A stretch of DNA of 64,000 nt, from contig OZ020267.1 of NCBI GenBank assembly GCA_963971225.1, positions 86,231,648 to 86,295,647 on the forward strand, written 5' to 3'. Source of the stretch: Melieria omissa. Taxonomy: Eukaryota > Arthropoda > Insecta > Diptera > Ulidiidae. Both the position numbers and the translations under genes were made by a program. The stretch's first letter is position 1; each line of letters opens with the position of its first letter. This document shows, in pieces, positions 43,681-56,287 of this stretch. The notes under the pieces were generated by a model that ran no database searches, was not told the DNA's origin, and saw only the letters and a list, made by a program, of their open reading frames with translations.

Positions 43681-44714
43681 TTACATACAGTTATTATCTT
43701 GCAAAATTTTGAGTTTGGAAATACTTAATATGCTATTTATATTAACGTTGGCGGAGTGCTCAGCAGCTATTATCCTCTCAGTTTCCTTATTTGCGAGGAT
43801 AATTGGGTTAATTATATTTGCTTTCCCTAGAGTTACTGTATAAATAATATTTTCGATGTCTGTCAGCATTGCTCTATTCCTGGCGGTGAGCAGTTCGAAC
43901 ATGTTAGCCGCGCTCACGTCCCTTTCCTTTGTCTCGTCAAGCAAGTTGTTTAGTCTTTTTCCTGTGCCTTGCTGATTCTGGTTTTAATTTCCTCTTTAAG
44001 GGCATTTGGAATAGACTGAATTATGTCTATGGGCTTTTGTCCCGTGACGGAATGGACCGATCGGTTATATTTGGACGTGGCAAGCAAGATTAAATCTGAG
44101 GTGGCATTTAGCCCTTGGGTCATCTTAACGCATCGAGCGATTTCTGATAGAGTACTGTGAAATTGCTCGAATTGGCCGTTAGTGGTACTATGGTGCGGAG
44201 GTGTTGTGAATATATCTATTGCAAAGTGATGCCTCAATAAGGACTTCACTGTTTGAGAGTTTAGGGATTTTTCAAGTCGCAAACTACGGTTGTTGTATAC
44301 TTGAAAGAGTTAAGGATTTGTTGGATGGGTTCTTTTATGTCAACTATTGACCTCGAATTTATGGGGGAGACAATAGCAAACTTAGAAAATTTGTCCACAC
44401 ACGTCAGGAAGTGCTTTTTGTCCGTCGAGTAGATGTCAATATGTAAAATTTCACCGGGGTATTGAGGAATTGGGGAGCTACCTACTGTTGTTTTGGGAGG
44501 GTGGCGCTGATACTTGGCTTCACGGCAGACCGTACAGGTTGAAACCAATTCTTTCAATCTCTTCTGCATGGTGGGGGAAAAATACTCGCGCGCAGAACGG
44601 TGAGCCCTGTTGTGTCTTAGTTCCAGAATTTCCCTTTGATAGCTTTCATTAAAGACATCCATTACTTGTCTTGAAGCAGAGTCTATACTAGTCTTGAAAC
44701 TTCGCTCAAACGGC
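43681..44714 (-). pseudogene. pol: Element C env fragment and integrase (unit 3)
   Basis: Env at 43681-43949 and integrase at 43950-44714. It shares with unit 4, against units 1-2, a Thr for Ala in the env ELLTARNRA stretch and a Phe for Val next to the integrase catalytic Glu region (TTNGQFEQF). Confidence 0.86.
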
Positions 44715-44908
44715 TAATCTGTCAAAAAATTTTGAACATATGGTTATCTTTGCGCATTTAGATAATAAAAGTGGGAGAGCAGCCAAAGCAGCTGTTCGCT
44801 ATTTGCCCGCTGAAATAAATTTTTCGTACAACTGATTTTCACTAAAAAGGATTAGTAAATACAATTTTCGGCTTAAGTGCAGAATAGCGTACCCTCGTGA
44901 AAAAAATT

Positions 44909-46236
44909 GGAACAAGTGCAGAATAGCGTACCCTCGTGAAAAAAAAATAAAAAATTTGGCTGTATAGAGCTTGGTTTTGTGAATGTAACAAACTAAAAAT
45001 TTGGCCGGGGAAACGCCTACAAAAGGCGTGGCACGGGGTCAAAGTTCAAAACTTTTATCAAAATAACTCATTCAATTTTCAATCGATTTATATGATATGG
45101 GTATCGAACGAAAGGTCTTTTTCATACCTTTATTTTGGTGTACCACATTATATACTTTATATGTACGAGTAAAAAATTATAAGCAAAAAATTATTTTTTT
45201 TTTATAAAATTTACAAAACCCGATTTTTTTCTAGAAAAACGTCGTTATTAAGATACAAAAAAATGTACACTATATTATAGCCTGTGGAATTATCTTTTCA
45301 AAGAAATATAAAAACATACATTTTTGTTTATTTTAATGCGTGTTTTAATTAAATATCGCGCCTAAGCAAAGAATTTCTGCATTCAAGTACCTTTTGTGTG
45401 GCCGGCCTTCGGCCGGGGCGCTTGAAAAATAACCCTCATGGGAGTCACCACCACATCAGGCAACAGTCAGGTGTGCACAGTATTTTTTGTTCAAATCCAT
45501 AGTTCCAAGCCATAGTTTTTTTGGCAATAAGTTTTTCCCAGGTGGCCGGCCTTCGGCCGGGGCGCATGAAAAATAACCCTCATGGGAGTCACCACCACAT
45601 TAGGCAACAGTCAGGTGTGCACAATATGGAAATATAAAAACTTTGAACCTCGATATCTCGAAAACGAAGCGAGATATCGAAAAATTTTATTCTTCATTTT
45701 CGATTTACTTTCGGTCAATCTATCTAAAAACATCATCAAATGGCGGCGCCACGGAAACCGTAGAATCCCCTTGCCGGCACATTATTTTAACTCAATATAA
45801 ATTTAAATATAAAAACAAAAAAAGTTAAAATGTTCTATATTTCATTGTAAAGGGAATTCCGTAGAGAATATATGGTAACAAATTTATTATATCTTTATTT
45901 TGGTTTTTTTCGAAAAAAAAATCGGGTTTTGTAAATTTTATAAAAAAAAATAATTTTTTGCTTATAATTTTTTACTCGTACATATAAAGTATATAATGTG
46001 GTACATTAAAATAAAGGTATGAAAAAGACCTTTCGTTTGATACCCATATCATATAAATCGATTGAAAATTGAATGAGTTATTTTGATAAAAGTTTTGAAC
46101 TTTGACCCCGTGCCACGCCTTTTGTAGGCGTTTCCCCGGCAAAATTTTTAGTTTGTTAGACTCAGGAGCGAAACTTCTTTGTAAAGGCATACTTATTAAT
46201 TTTTTTCACGAGGGTACGCTATTCTGCACTTAAGCC
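44909..46236. mobile_element. 1,328-bp long-inverted-repeat element with 8-bp duplication (unit 3)
   Basis: It begins GGAACAAGTGCAGAATAGCG and ends with the inverse of GGCTTAAGTGCAGAATAGCG. Arms of ~330 bp (44909-45240 and 45901-46236) are inverted copies. AAAAAATT lies on both sides (44901-44908, 46237-46244), and units 1-2 keep the empty site (GTGAAAAAAATTAATAAG). The target is a resident single arm of the same family. An 8-bp duplication fits hAT, P or Merlin types, so no superfamily is asserted. No transposase. Confidence 0.88.
45400..45680. repeat. Direct repeats and hairpins in the long-TIR element centre (unit 3)
   Basis: Two ~85-bp direct copies (from GTGGCCGGCC at 45401 and 45542 to CAGGTGTGCACA), each with the palindrome GGCCGGCCTTCGGCCGG and then TAACCCTCATGGGAGTCACC. 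Right after the second is a perfect 10-bp stem, CGATATCTCG...CGAGATATCG (about 45651-45680). Confidence 0.8.
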
Positions 46237-46244
46237 AAAAAATT

Positions 46245-46485
46245 AATAAGTATGCTTATACAAAGAAGTTTGGCTCCTGAGTCTAACAAACTCAAAATTT
46301 TGCTGGGGAAACGCTTACCAAAGCCGTGGAACGGGGTCAGAGTTCAAAACTTTTATCAAAATAACTCATTCAATTTTCAATCGATTTATACGACATGAGT
46401 ATCAAACGAAAGGTCTTTTTCATATCTTTATTGATGTACCACATTATATAATTTATATGTACGAGTAAAAAATTATAAGCAAAAA
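46245..46485. repeat. Remainder of the resident single arm (unit 3)
   Basis: Continuation of the arm that starts at 44870. It contains the unoccupied target of the 602-bp MITE at about 46449-46466. Confidence 0.75.
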
Positions 46486-48343
46486 CAGCTGACAGAGCTC
46501 CTAAAGATGTCATACATTATGTGGTTAAATGGTAATGCCGATAACAATCTTGTGTTATCGCAAAAGTCGAATGCATTTATTTTGCACGAAAGCTATTAAA
46601 TACATTTAACACTTTCGCGTCCGATCACGTATTTTTACGTTTTTTGCCAAACAATGCTAGGAGCCGTTCACGTATTTTTACGTTATTAAAAATTTGAAAT
46701 CAACTGTTTCCGGGGCACTACTAAACCGGAAAATGATTTTTTTCTCAATTTCCCGTGATTAATATTTTTTTAGGCGGTAACACTGCCTTGATAACATTAT
46801 CATTTGATATTTTAGGCGGTAACACTGTTGCTGCTGAGCGCAAGTTTGATTTTTTTGTTAGTTTTGCTGCAAACAAAGCGGCAAAAGGTTTTAGTTTAAC
46901 TGCACAGAGAGCGGACGCGAAAGTGTTAAGAAACCTTTCAAATCCTACATTTTAACATAAAATGTGGAGAAATTCCTAAAAATTAGCATAATTATTTGAC
47001 AGACTATACTTAGTCTTCGCTGTATTGGAAATTCGATAGCATATTCGTTGTCGATCGAATTTTGCTCATCCCTGTGAAATAAATTTATACAAATTGAATT
47101 CAACTGAATCTTTTTTTGTATTTTTTGCAATGTTCGATATGCATTTATTGTGTTTAAAATGAAATCAGTAAATTCTATAAAGTCTTTAACGTCGTATAGC
47201 AATTTCATTTCGTTGTTTTTCAGAATTCACAACGAAATCAATCAGCAGTTTGCCAATTAAAAATTAGCATCAGCTGACGTAAGAAGCTGACGGGTGAAAC
47301 GCGTGTTATGGAGTAAACAACAATGTAACGCGAGAAACGCCATAACACGACAAACCCTGATGGCTAAACTCCATAAAGCGCGTATCGTGGTTTTTCGCGT
47401 TTCTCGTGTTTCCAGAAAAAGTTGAATCAGTGTATTTGCATGAAGCAAACTTCATGACTTGACGTCGATACGCCCGAAATGCGGCAAAAGTTGAATTATT
47501 TTCAACTTTCTCTCGCGTTTCTCGCTTAACGATATCAAACAGCTGACAGAGCTCCTAAAGATGTCATACATTATGTAGTTAAATGGTCATGCCGATAACA
47601 AAATTGTGTTATCGCAAAAGTCGAATGCATTTATTTTACACGAAAGCTATTAAATACATTTAAGAAACATTTGAAATTCAATATTTTAACATAAAATGTG
47701 GAGAAATTCCTAAAAATTAGCACAATTCTTTGACAGACGAAACTTAGTCTTCGCTGTATTGGAAATTCGATAGCTTATTCGTTGTCGATCGAATTTTGCT
47801 CATCCCTGTGAAATAAATTGCTACAAATTGAATTTGCAATGTTCGATTTTTTGCAATGTTCGATATGCATTTATTGTGTTTAAAATGAAATCAGTAAATT
47901 CTATAAAGTTTTTAACGTCGTATAGAAATTTCATTTCGTTGTTTTTCACAATTCACAACGAAATCAATCAGCAGTTTACCAATTAGCATCAGCTGACGTA
48001 AGAAGAACAAGCTGACGCGTGAAACGCGCTTTATAGAGTTTTACCATTTGCAACGCGAATAACGCGAGAAACGTCATAACACGACAAACCCCGAACGCCT
48101 GAAACGCGCTTTATGGAGTTTGGCCATGAACGCCTGAAACGCGCTTTATGGGGTTTGACCACAAAGGTTTCCATGATGATCGCGACCGTCATTGCTAGGT
48201 TGGACCAAAAGTTTCCATTATCACGGCCATCATTGCCAGGTTGGACTAAAAGTTTCCATTATCGCGGTCATCATTGCCAGGTTGAATTATTGCACGGTGC
48301 GTAGCGACAGTGTTGCTTTGCACAGCGACAGACTGTCTTATCG
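46486..48343. repeat. Repeat X copies, TTAA MITE and minisatellite (unit 3)
   Basis: X copy 1 at 46486-47286 with the piggyBac-like MITE at 46610-46925, X copy 2 at 47540-48005, minisatellite at 48168-48288. The first base of X reads CAGCTGAC here and in unit 4, but CAGTTGAC in units 1-2. Confidence 0.8.
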
Positions 48344-49559
48344 TTACAATACTATCGCCATGAGCTCACGCTCATTGGTAGCGAAGTTTTCCTCAGTTGC
48401 AGACAAGGTACGGGAGATGATGGTTATGGGTCGACCGCCCTGGGACAAGACTGCACCCAATGCGTGCGAGGACGCATCAGTGGTCAGTTCGAAGGGCTTA
48501 GAGTAGTCGGGATAAAGTAAGAGGACGTCCTCGGAGGCGAGAATTTCCTTGATTTTGTTGAAAGCTCTCAGTGCCTCTTCGTCGAGCTGGATACGAACGT
48601 TTTTGGACCGATTGGCTCCAATGTTCCCGTTCTCGCCACGCAGGTACTTCGTCAGCGGTTTGGCGATAGTTGCGTAGTCTTGCACAAATCGTCGGTAATA
48701 CCCCGATAGTCAGAAAACGATCGTAGGCTGCGTAGAGTCTGTGGGGTCTCGTAATTCAGGATGTCCCGCACTTTGTCCGGGCAAGTTCTTATTCCATCCT
48801 CGGAGACAAGAAATCCGAGGAATTCCACCTCTCTTCTCATAAATTTCGTCTTCTCCAATGACACCCTCATATTTGCCGCGAAACGCTTTTCGAGAATGCG
48901 GCCTACATCGTTGATGTGTTGGTCCTCGTTTTCAGAGAAGATGATCACATCGTCGATGTAAACGTGGCAACACTTGCCAATTTCATCTCTTAGAACGTCG
49001 TCGATAGCTCGCTGAAAAATGCTTGGAGCATTTTTAAGTCCGAATGGCAGTCGGCAGAATTCATACTTGCCATTATTGACAGATAATGCTGTTTTCTCCC
49101 TGTCGCGTTCGTCTAACTTGATTTGGTGGAACCCCGATTTGAGATCCAGGGTCGTGAAGAAGGTGGACTTGCCCAAGTTAGCGAGGATGACGGAAGTGTC
49201 CGGAATGTGATACCTATCTGCTACTGTTTTCTCGTTAGCATCCTGAATTCGATGACCAACCTCAACTTCCGTTCCCCTGTCTCTGTTGTGCCCTTTTTAC
49301 CAACGACCCATATTGGATTGTTGTACGGGGAACGTGATGGCCTAATTATGCCGTCTCGTAGAAGGCTGGTCACCTCATTGTTGACAAACTCGGTGGCAGC
49401 TATGGGATGTTGTGTTGTATGGCAACGGTTCTGTTGGGTCAGCGAAAACTCCGCATTGTTCCTTGAGTAGCCGAGAGATTTTTTCGTTATAGTTTGGGAT
49501 TGCCATTACGCTATTAACGTTCTGGAAATAGAAGTACATCAGTACATCACCTATTGTCG
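48344..49559 (-). pseudogene. pol: Element C RT and RNase H start (unit 3)
   Basis: As in unit 1, with a private change near 49370 (GGTCACC for GGCCACC). Confidence 0.87.
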
Positions 49560-50424
49560 TCGACGAAGAATCCCATCTACTCGTTTGCGGATGACAGCAC
49601 CATTTGTCATTCATACTCCTTCACAAAGCGCCCCAGCTCTGTGGAGATTGAGAGAGAACGGCGCCGTATGAATGATACACTTAATAGCGACCTACAAACA
49701 ATCTCCAAGTGGGGTCAAGTGAACAGGGTCGATTTTAATCCTCGCAAGACCCAATGTTGCCTGTTATCCCACAAACGAGTCTCCCCACATCCCTGGTTAT
49801 GGATGGTGTGAGTATTGCGGAATCGGCAGCTCTTGATGTTCTGGGCATGTCCATTAAGAACGATCTTCGTGGGAACGATCATATTTTTGGCGTGTCGAAA
49901 AAAGCAGCCAAGGCTTTTTAAAGCGGTGCAAAAAATACTTCACCCCGTCCGATCTCCGCATCATTTATACCACCTATATCCGACCTAAAATGGAGTCTAA
50001 CTCGCACCTATGGGCAGGGGCTTCAAAAACTCATTTGGAGCTCCTGTGGTGTGGTTTTGTTTTACCGTTACTTTTTCGGCAATTCCTCAGTGGAGATGAG
50101 CAGCTTGCTGCCATCTCTCCGGGTATTCCCACGGGCAACCCGTTTGAACACTGGCGCCCATGCATTCCACGTTGAAACGATGTTCCAGCGCACTACGCAC
50201 TACAGAGAAAGTTCGTTCCTGGCCCGAACAGCGCGATTGTGGAATGGTCTCCCTGCAGATGTTTTCCCCAGCACTTATGATCTTGATGGATTCAAGGCAA
50301 GAGTTATTCTTCACCCAACATCCTTTCTCCCAACCTATATATCCTTCCTGAACCAGCGCAATGCCCGCATTTATAGGGGTTTCCCCTGCGCGTTGGCTCG
50401 TATTTAAAAAAAAAAAAAAAAAAA
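49560..50424 (+). mobile_element. 5'-truncated CR1/jockey-like LINE (unit 3)
   Basis: As in unit 1, but with private substitutions near 49870, 50059, 50116 and 50363 and a 19-bp poly(A). Confidence 0.83.
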
Positions 50425-51929
50425 GTATCTCCTCTCCGCCTTCATAATAGAGGGTTCCCTTTTTCAAGTCCAGTTTAGCATTTATTTCTCTAAGGAAATC
50501 AAAACCTAGATGCCGTCGAATGTTTGTAGCGAGGGTAAAATGAAAAAGTCAGTAGTTTTGCCAAAAATGTTTATGGTGAACTTTTGGCGAATTGTGTCGG
50601 TGCCGTGAAGTGTCTTAACAGCAAAAGGGCTTTTGACCGCTTTGATACCCTTAAGGCCACTAATATTCTTTACATAATTTTTTGCAGCACCTGTATCAAT
50701 CAGAAATTTTAGTTTTCCTCCTGCGAATGTCCTGCTGACAGAGGGTAGGAGGGATCTTGTTCCTAAAAAATGTATCTCGTCCGTCTCTTGATTGGTGTAG
50801 TAATCGTCGGGTTGTTCGCCTTCGTCGTAGGCGTCATAAGTCTGGAGCCCTTCATATTGGTGGTCGTCGTCTTGTTCTTGAGCCCGTACGTGGTTTATAC
50901 GTTGCATTTTCGGAATTGGCTGTCTATCACTTTCATTGCGCTTCTTTTGAGCCCTCTCTTGATTATGCCATTCTGGCACCGGACGTCCATTGAAAGGGTT
51001 TCTTTGTACGAAAGGGCCCGGAGTGGGCTTATGGTAGTTTCCATAATTTTGAGGTACCGGTGGCCGTGGTGCTGGCCTATTCTGCCTGAAGTATGACAGT
51101 GATGGATCGACCTCCGTTGGTGTTGCAGTCTGTCGTCCGATAATGCGGGAGATTACTGAATTGGTTTGGTTTAGGCTTTGAAAGTGGTTCGTTTCGGTTT
51201 AAGAATGACTGGGAAAATGAAGAGCGGGCCTGGTTGGCTTCTAGCTCCAGCAAGGGCTAAAGCCGTGGGCATATCAGCGGGTCTTGATGAAAATAGAATG
51301 TCACACAAAGGCCTGTTAAGCCCCGAAATGAAGACTCGGAGCGCATCTTCCCTATACTTCCTGTTCAGGGATTTTATGAGGTTCCTTTGCTCTCCATAAC
51401 TTATGATAGTTTTATTAACTATCAGTGTCAGCTTCTTCTCCACCTCATCATAAAATTCCGTTATAGAGAGCCTACACTGACGTAATGTGGACATTTCATG
51501 TTCTATCAAGTACACGGGCCTCTTGTCCGCGTACGTGGAGTCCAGCCTGGCTATAAATGCCCCAAAGTTCAGGACGGTGTTGTAGGACGCTAGTACTGTG
51601 TCGGCAGACCCTAAAATCTTGTTCCGTATGATAGCCACTGCCTGATAATGACGGGAGCTGCCCTCGTATCTTTCAAAAATTTTGTAGGCAGCATGTGCTG
51701 CCTGTCTCCAAGAGACATAATGCAGCTGTTCCTCGCGGAATTCAGGCAGAGACTTCACCAAGTCCAACGATTCGTCGCAGTCTACGCCGTCCCTGATCGT
51801 CACTGGTTCATATTCGACGATTGCCGGAGGGGTCTCTAGGGTCGCCAGTCTATTAGTCAGGTCGTCTACGGTAGCCCGGAACTCTGCCCTAGTTTGCTCT
51901 GTTGCGGCTTTTATAGCCGCGTTTAGCAA
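50425..51929 (-). pseudogene. gag: Element C gag and protease (unit 3)
   Basis: Capsid frame 51171-51929, protease and gag tail 50425-51170. Private substitutions near 50623, 50767 and 50776. Confidence 0.83.
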
Positions 51930-54101
51930 CTGCTGAACTACTGGTACCTCTATTGGAAAGCAAATTTTTAAAAATTATATTGAAAAACTATATTGAAAAA
52001 TCGTTGCTGTTGTATTTATTTCATTATTTTTTGTTCCTTGTTCACTCCTCTCGGGAGCATAGGGCCTCCACAAGACAGCCTTGTGTTGGTTACATTAATC
52101 AGTTGTGTTGTTCTGCCAGCGTAGGTGATTGGCCTGCCGCAGGTAGTCCTAAGTGATGGAATCATCTAACGCCGCTCAGGAACGTCGTCTCCGCTCGTAG
52201 CGCCATCTCTTGTGAGGAGGTTACAGCAGAATGGTTGGGGACCTCGCTAGGATCAGGTTGGTGCGCGCTGTTTTCGCAATTGTCCGCTTCCCCTTGCAGA
52301 TGTCGCTCGTGCGCATGTTTTGCGTAACTGTTTATTTGTTTACTTTTTATCAGCCGCACAGTGCATAATTGCGCGTTCTATTGCGTGGAAGTGGAATAAT
52401 TGGGTTGGGAATTAATGAACTTGGATATGTTGCAGGGTTTTTAGGAAAAGTTAGAGAACAGGAAAAATCGGAAAAATTGGTTGGAAAAGTGCGGGGACCG
52501 TGCACACGGCGGGAGTTGAACCCACGACCTCTGGGATGACAGTCTAGTGGACTCACGCTAGGCTATCGAGGCTGCTGTATTTATTTATTTCTTCATATTT
52601 TTTGTGTGGCTGCAATTTTAAGTTTACCATTACTTCTCACGCACATTTTCATATTTATAGCTTTGTTTAATTATATTATTTATTTTTTATATTTATAGTT
52701 TAATTTTTATATATGTACCATTTTGTTTATTAATTGTTTGTTTCTTGTAGGTTTTAATTTTTTAGTTTTGTTTTGTTTTTTTCTTTGGTTTTGTTAAATC
52801 TTTTTTTGTTTTGTTTCTCAGTTTACTCACTTTTTCTTAGATTTTTTTGTTTTGTTTATTTGTTTACTTTTCTCTTAACTCCTCTTTAAGCTTACAACTT
52901 AAGGCATAATTACAAACTAAATTAAAGTTAATTATTATTTTTTGTCATATAAATATATATATATTATTTTCTTGTTTGTTTGTATGCTGCAAATATTTGG
53001 TTTCATTACTTTATACGCTTTTTTATACTCATATCAGATTTTCAGATTTTTTGTTTTAAATGTATTTATTTGCATGTGTTGTTGTTGTTGTTGTTTATTG
53101 GTTGGTTAGTTGTGTTAATGAAATTTGTTTTAAATTAAAACATAAAAATCTACTTTTTAGAGAATTTGTTTGCTTTTCTCTTGTACACAACAACAAATGC
53201 AGCCATCACTCTTACTTTTGCTTCTTGCTGTACGTCTTTCTTGATTTTTTTGTTTGCTGTTTGCTATATTTCTAACTTTTCATCTTCTTTCTATACTTTT
53301 TGCTCTACTTCTTTCCATACTTCTTGCTTTTCTTTTTCCTATTTTTCATTCTTTTTATATTTCTTTTCGTCTTCGTTCTACAGTTATTTTTTTTATAACA
53401 TTTTTGCTTCGTTCTTTTGCTGGTGAAGTTGCTTGTGGTGTTGTGTTTTCTTGTTTAAATGTTTGTCAGTATGTTTACATATTTGTTTGCCTATTTCTTT
53501 ACATGTTTTCATATTTCTTTGCTTGTTTCTATTTGGTTTTTGTGTTGGAAACTTTTGGTTTGTTTGAATGTTTTTTGTTTTTCAGTTTTTGAAAATTGTT
53601 TTTGTTTGTTTGATTTTTGTGTTGGAAACATTTGGTTCGTTGGAATGTTTTTTGTTCTTCAGTTTTTGAAAATTTGTTTTTGTTTGTTTGATTTTTGTGT
53701 TGGAAACTTGTGTTTTGTTTGAATGTTTTTTTGCACTCACACGCGGGTTCGGGCACTCGGGCCACTTTTAACTGTCCTTTACCAGGACTTTTTTCGTGTG
53801 GCCCCACGTTGGGCGCCAGTTAAAATTTAATAAAACACAGAAGGTACTTTCCACAATGTGGAATTGATAAAAATTATCTTCTTTTATTCTGCCGAAGGGC
53901 AACCGGTAGGTTTTTCAGTCAAATTGCGACTAACTAAATTTAATCCAACTGCCCCAGTCTTGCTGCTGTCACCATCGCCGTCACTGCCGCCGTATTCGCT
54001 GAAGTCAGTGCCCGCACGTGCATCTGCTCGACGTTCCATAGCGCTGATGTAGCGTTATTTGCCATGGTTGGTTATTGATCACCGCTGTCATGGTGGTATT
54101 G
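51930..54101 (-). other. Element C leader, PBS and partial LTR (unit 3)
   Basis: SINE head at 52350-52578, 77-bp repeats at 53537-53731, tRNA-Lys PBS at 53801-53818, partial LTR at 53819-54101. One extra T near 52770. Confidence 0.78.
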
Positions 54102-54351
54102 CCCGGGATGTGCGCTGCCTGGATTTGGTTGAGCGATCATACTGATATGTTTGCCATCAATGGCACCCAAACAATTGGGAAAATTCCAAATATTTTTGAA
54201 TTTTTCCTCAGGTATAATTTTATAAGGTATTTTTAGGTATAATTTTTGACTTATTGCATTGTGGTATTCTGAACAAGTACTGCAATGAACGAAATGAATT
54301 GTCGGTCACCAAAAAATGTAACGCCAAAGCCAAGCGCGCCTCGGGCAGAAT
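54102..54351 (-). pseudogene. PIF/Harbinger transposase fragment (unit 3)
   Basis: As in unit 1, with a private base near 54280. Confidence 0.8.
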
Positions 54352-54958
54352 TGTGAGACAAGTGACAGTAGGTGCTCAAACCGACGTTTTTTCCATTCTA
54401 TGGAAACTAAAGAATAGCCGCTGTTCCATTTGATCACCCACTCCAGACTCCTTGTTCATTTCTTTTTTTTAGCCACGGCAAAACCCATGTTGAACGTGGG
54501 CGCCTTTTCCCCTCATTTGCGTCAAGAAGAAGAAAAATAGCCCAGCAATGATGCAAGTATTTTCTGTGTCCTGCAATTGCAATGTCGTCTTGTCGTATTC
54601 TGCGTGAAAATTGTATTTTAAAAGGTTTTCCTTCACTAGTTCAATTCAATTACCCATACCTGTGGTATTTTTAACCAACGAGAAATGCGTCGCACTTGCA
54701 CAAATTTTTTTTAATTCGGGACGGACACGAAATTTACCCATGAAAATTGACTTTTTTAAAAAATCACAGAAAAGTTCGTGGTACAGATATCTCAAAATCA
54801 TTGGTAGGGATGGTTGGGGTAAAGATGGAACTACCTTAGTCTAGTGCAGGTCACCCTAAGGTCACCCACCAGGTCACCCGCTATCTAGCTAGAGTTCCAG
54901 ACTCCAAAAATTTTAAATTTTCCGGAGGTGAAAATGTGACGAAACGTAGTGGCCTTAG

Positions 54959-55382
54959 AACTTCACAAAAATTTGCCTCCTAACTCACCTGTTGGTTGGT
55001 TAAGTGGCTGCCTCTGTATGAGACACACCTAGGCCTATGGGCCCGTTGTGATACCACAAATTCCACCCATTTGAAATATGTATGCAACACTGTTTTTTCC
55101 AACATGTGATACAACACACATTTCAAGCGGATGGGGAATGGAAGGGAGGGGACCTACAGTTTAGCGCCGAATCCGAACGGCGATTGGCAGTTTTTTCTTT
55201 CACACTTGGAGGTTTTGCCTTTGCCTGCCAAGGTAGCACTTGTGCGATTCTTGTAATTCTCATCTCCTTCATGTGGATAGCGATAGAAGTAAATGACTGT
55301 TTTTCCAGCCCAAGCCAGGAATCGAACCTGGGGCGGTCGGTATGAGAAGCCAACGCGCTACCCGCTGTGCTATCGAGGCCGG
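54959..55382 (-). mobile_element. LINE 3' tail and SINE (unit 3)
   Basis: LINE relic at 54959-55079 and SINE at 55129-55382, with a private base in the SINE body near 55234. Confidence 0.75.
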
Positions 55383-55762
55383 AACTCATCTGTAAACAAT
55401 ACAATTTTTTGTTCACGGGTTTAGCTGATCACTTCAAAAAGTATGGAAAAAGGCTACCATTGCTGCCTGATGGGTACAAAATACCCAATGAATATCTCAG
55501 CAACGTGCGGAGATAGAAAGCTGAAATTTCTGATCATTTTGGGTCAATTCCAGGTCGTGTGTGAAATTTTATCAAAATCGTATGGGCGGAAATGGTACCC
55601 GGCTTTACCGAGTTTAGTAAATAAAGAACCAACAAACAAACATAACATAACATGAACAAATATTTATTAATACAAACAATAAATTAATTTTTTAAAAACA
55701 TAATATTCTTTCTCGCTAATATTCAAAATTAAATAATTTATTATTAGTTTTACCTTATTATT

Positions 55763-56282
55763 AGTTTACCTTACCTACGACATCATGCTCTAAGAAACCG
55801 TCAACTAGTGAACGACCTTAGCGTTGATCTAAAAACCGGGCTGACCGTGACATCATCGATTCTAGTAGCGTCGGCCATCATCAGCGTTTCGCTGCTTCTA
55901 TAGTCTTCATTGTAAAGCGAAAACGGAAAGCGGCAATGTCAAGGGCGGTAAAAAACATCATCCAAGCAACAAGCGAGAGGTCCGAGGACGTCCCTCACTT
56001 AGGAGGGGAGGAGTTAGCGTAAACAAAGTGCTGAGTTGCAGTTCATATCCACTGCTGTGGGTTAGCGGATACACTGCAGACGCTACGTTAGCAATTTTGC
56101 AGTTAACGGGTTTAAGCGCTACCCAGCGTGGGAATCTGCTGACTCAGGCCACGCGCGAGCCAACTGCAACTCTCGGCTCTTTAGCTTTTAGTTTAGTTTT
56201 AAGTCGGAACTCACTCAAGAAAGGCGCAGCCAAATTGCTCGCCGCAAAAAAGTAAAAATCAACCAAATACCAGCACATCTTA
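55763..56282 (+). pseudogene. env: Element B env tail and LTR piece (unit 4)
   Basis: As in unit 2, LTR start at 56012. Confidence 0.75.
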
Positions 56283-56287
56283 TTAAT

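Larger units (their letters stand above)
43156..55762. repeat. Tandem array unit 3 (12,607 bp)
   Basis: The size difference to unit 2 is accounted for by gain of a 1,336-bp insertion with its duplication (44909-46244), absence of the 604-bp MITE with its TA, two extra A in the LINE tail and one extra T near 52770. At least twelve single-base differences private to this unit lie between about 48150 and 55235. None was noticed between it and unit 4 in 43156-48150. Confidence 0.93.

Noticed and set aside
44842..45042. 66-residue - strand frame with repeated FFTRVRYSAL
   Set aside because: The repeat is just two copies of the TIR end of the long-TIR element read in frame.
45400..45630. CRISPR-like spaced repeats
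   Set aside because: Only two copies, 141 bp apart, within an insect transposon.
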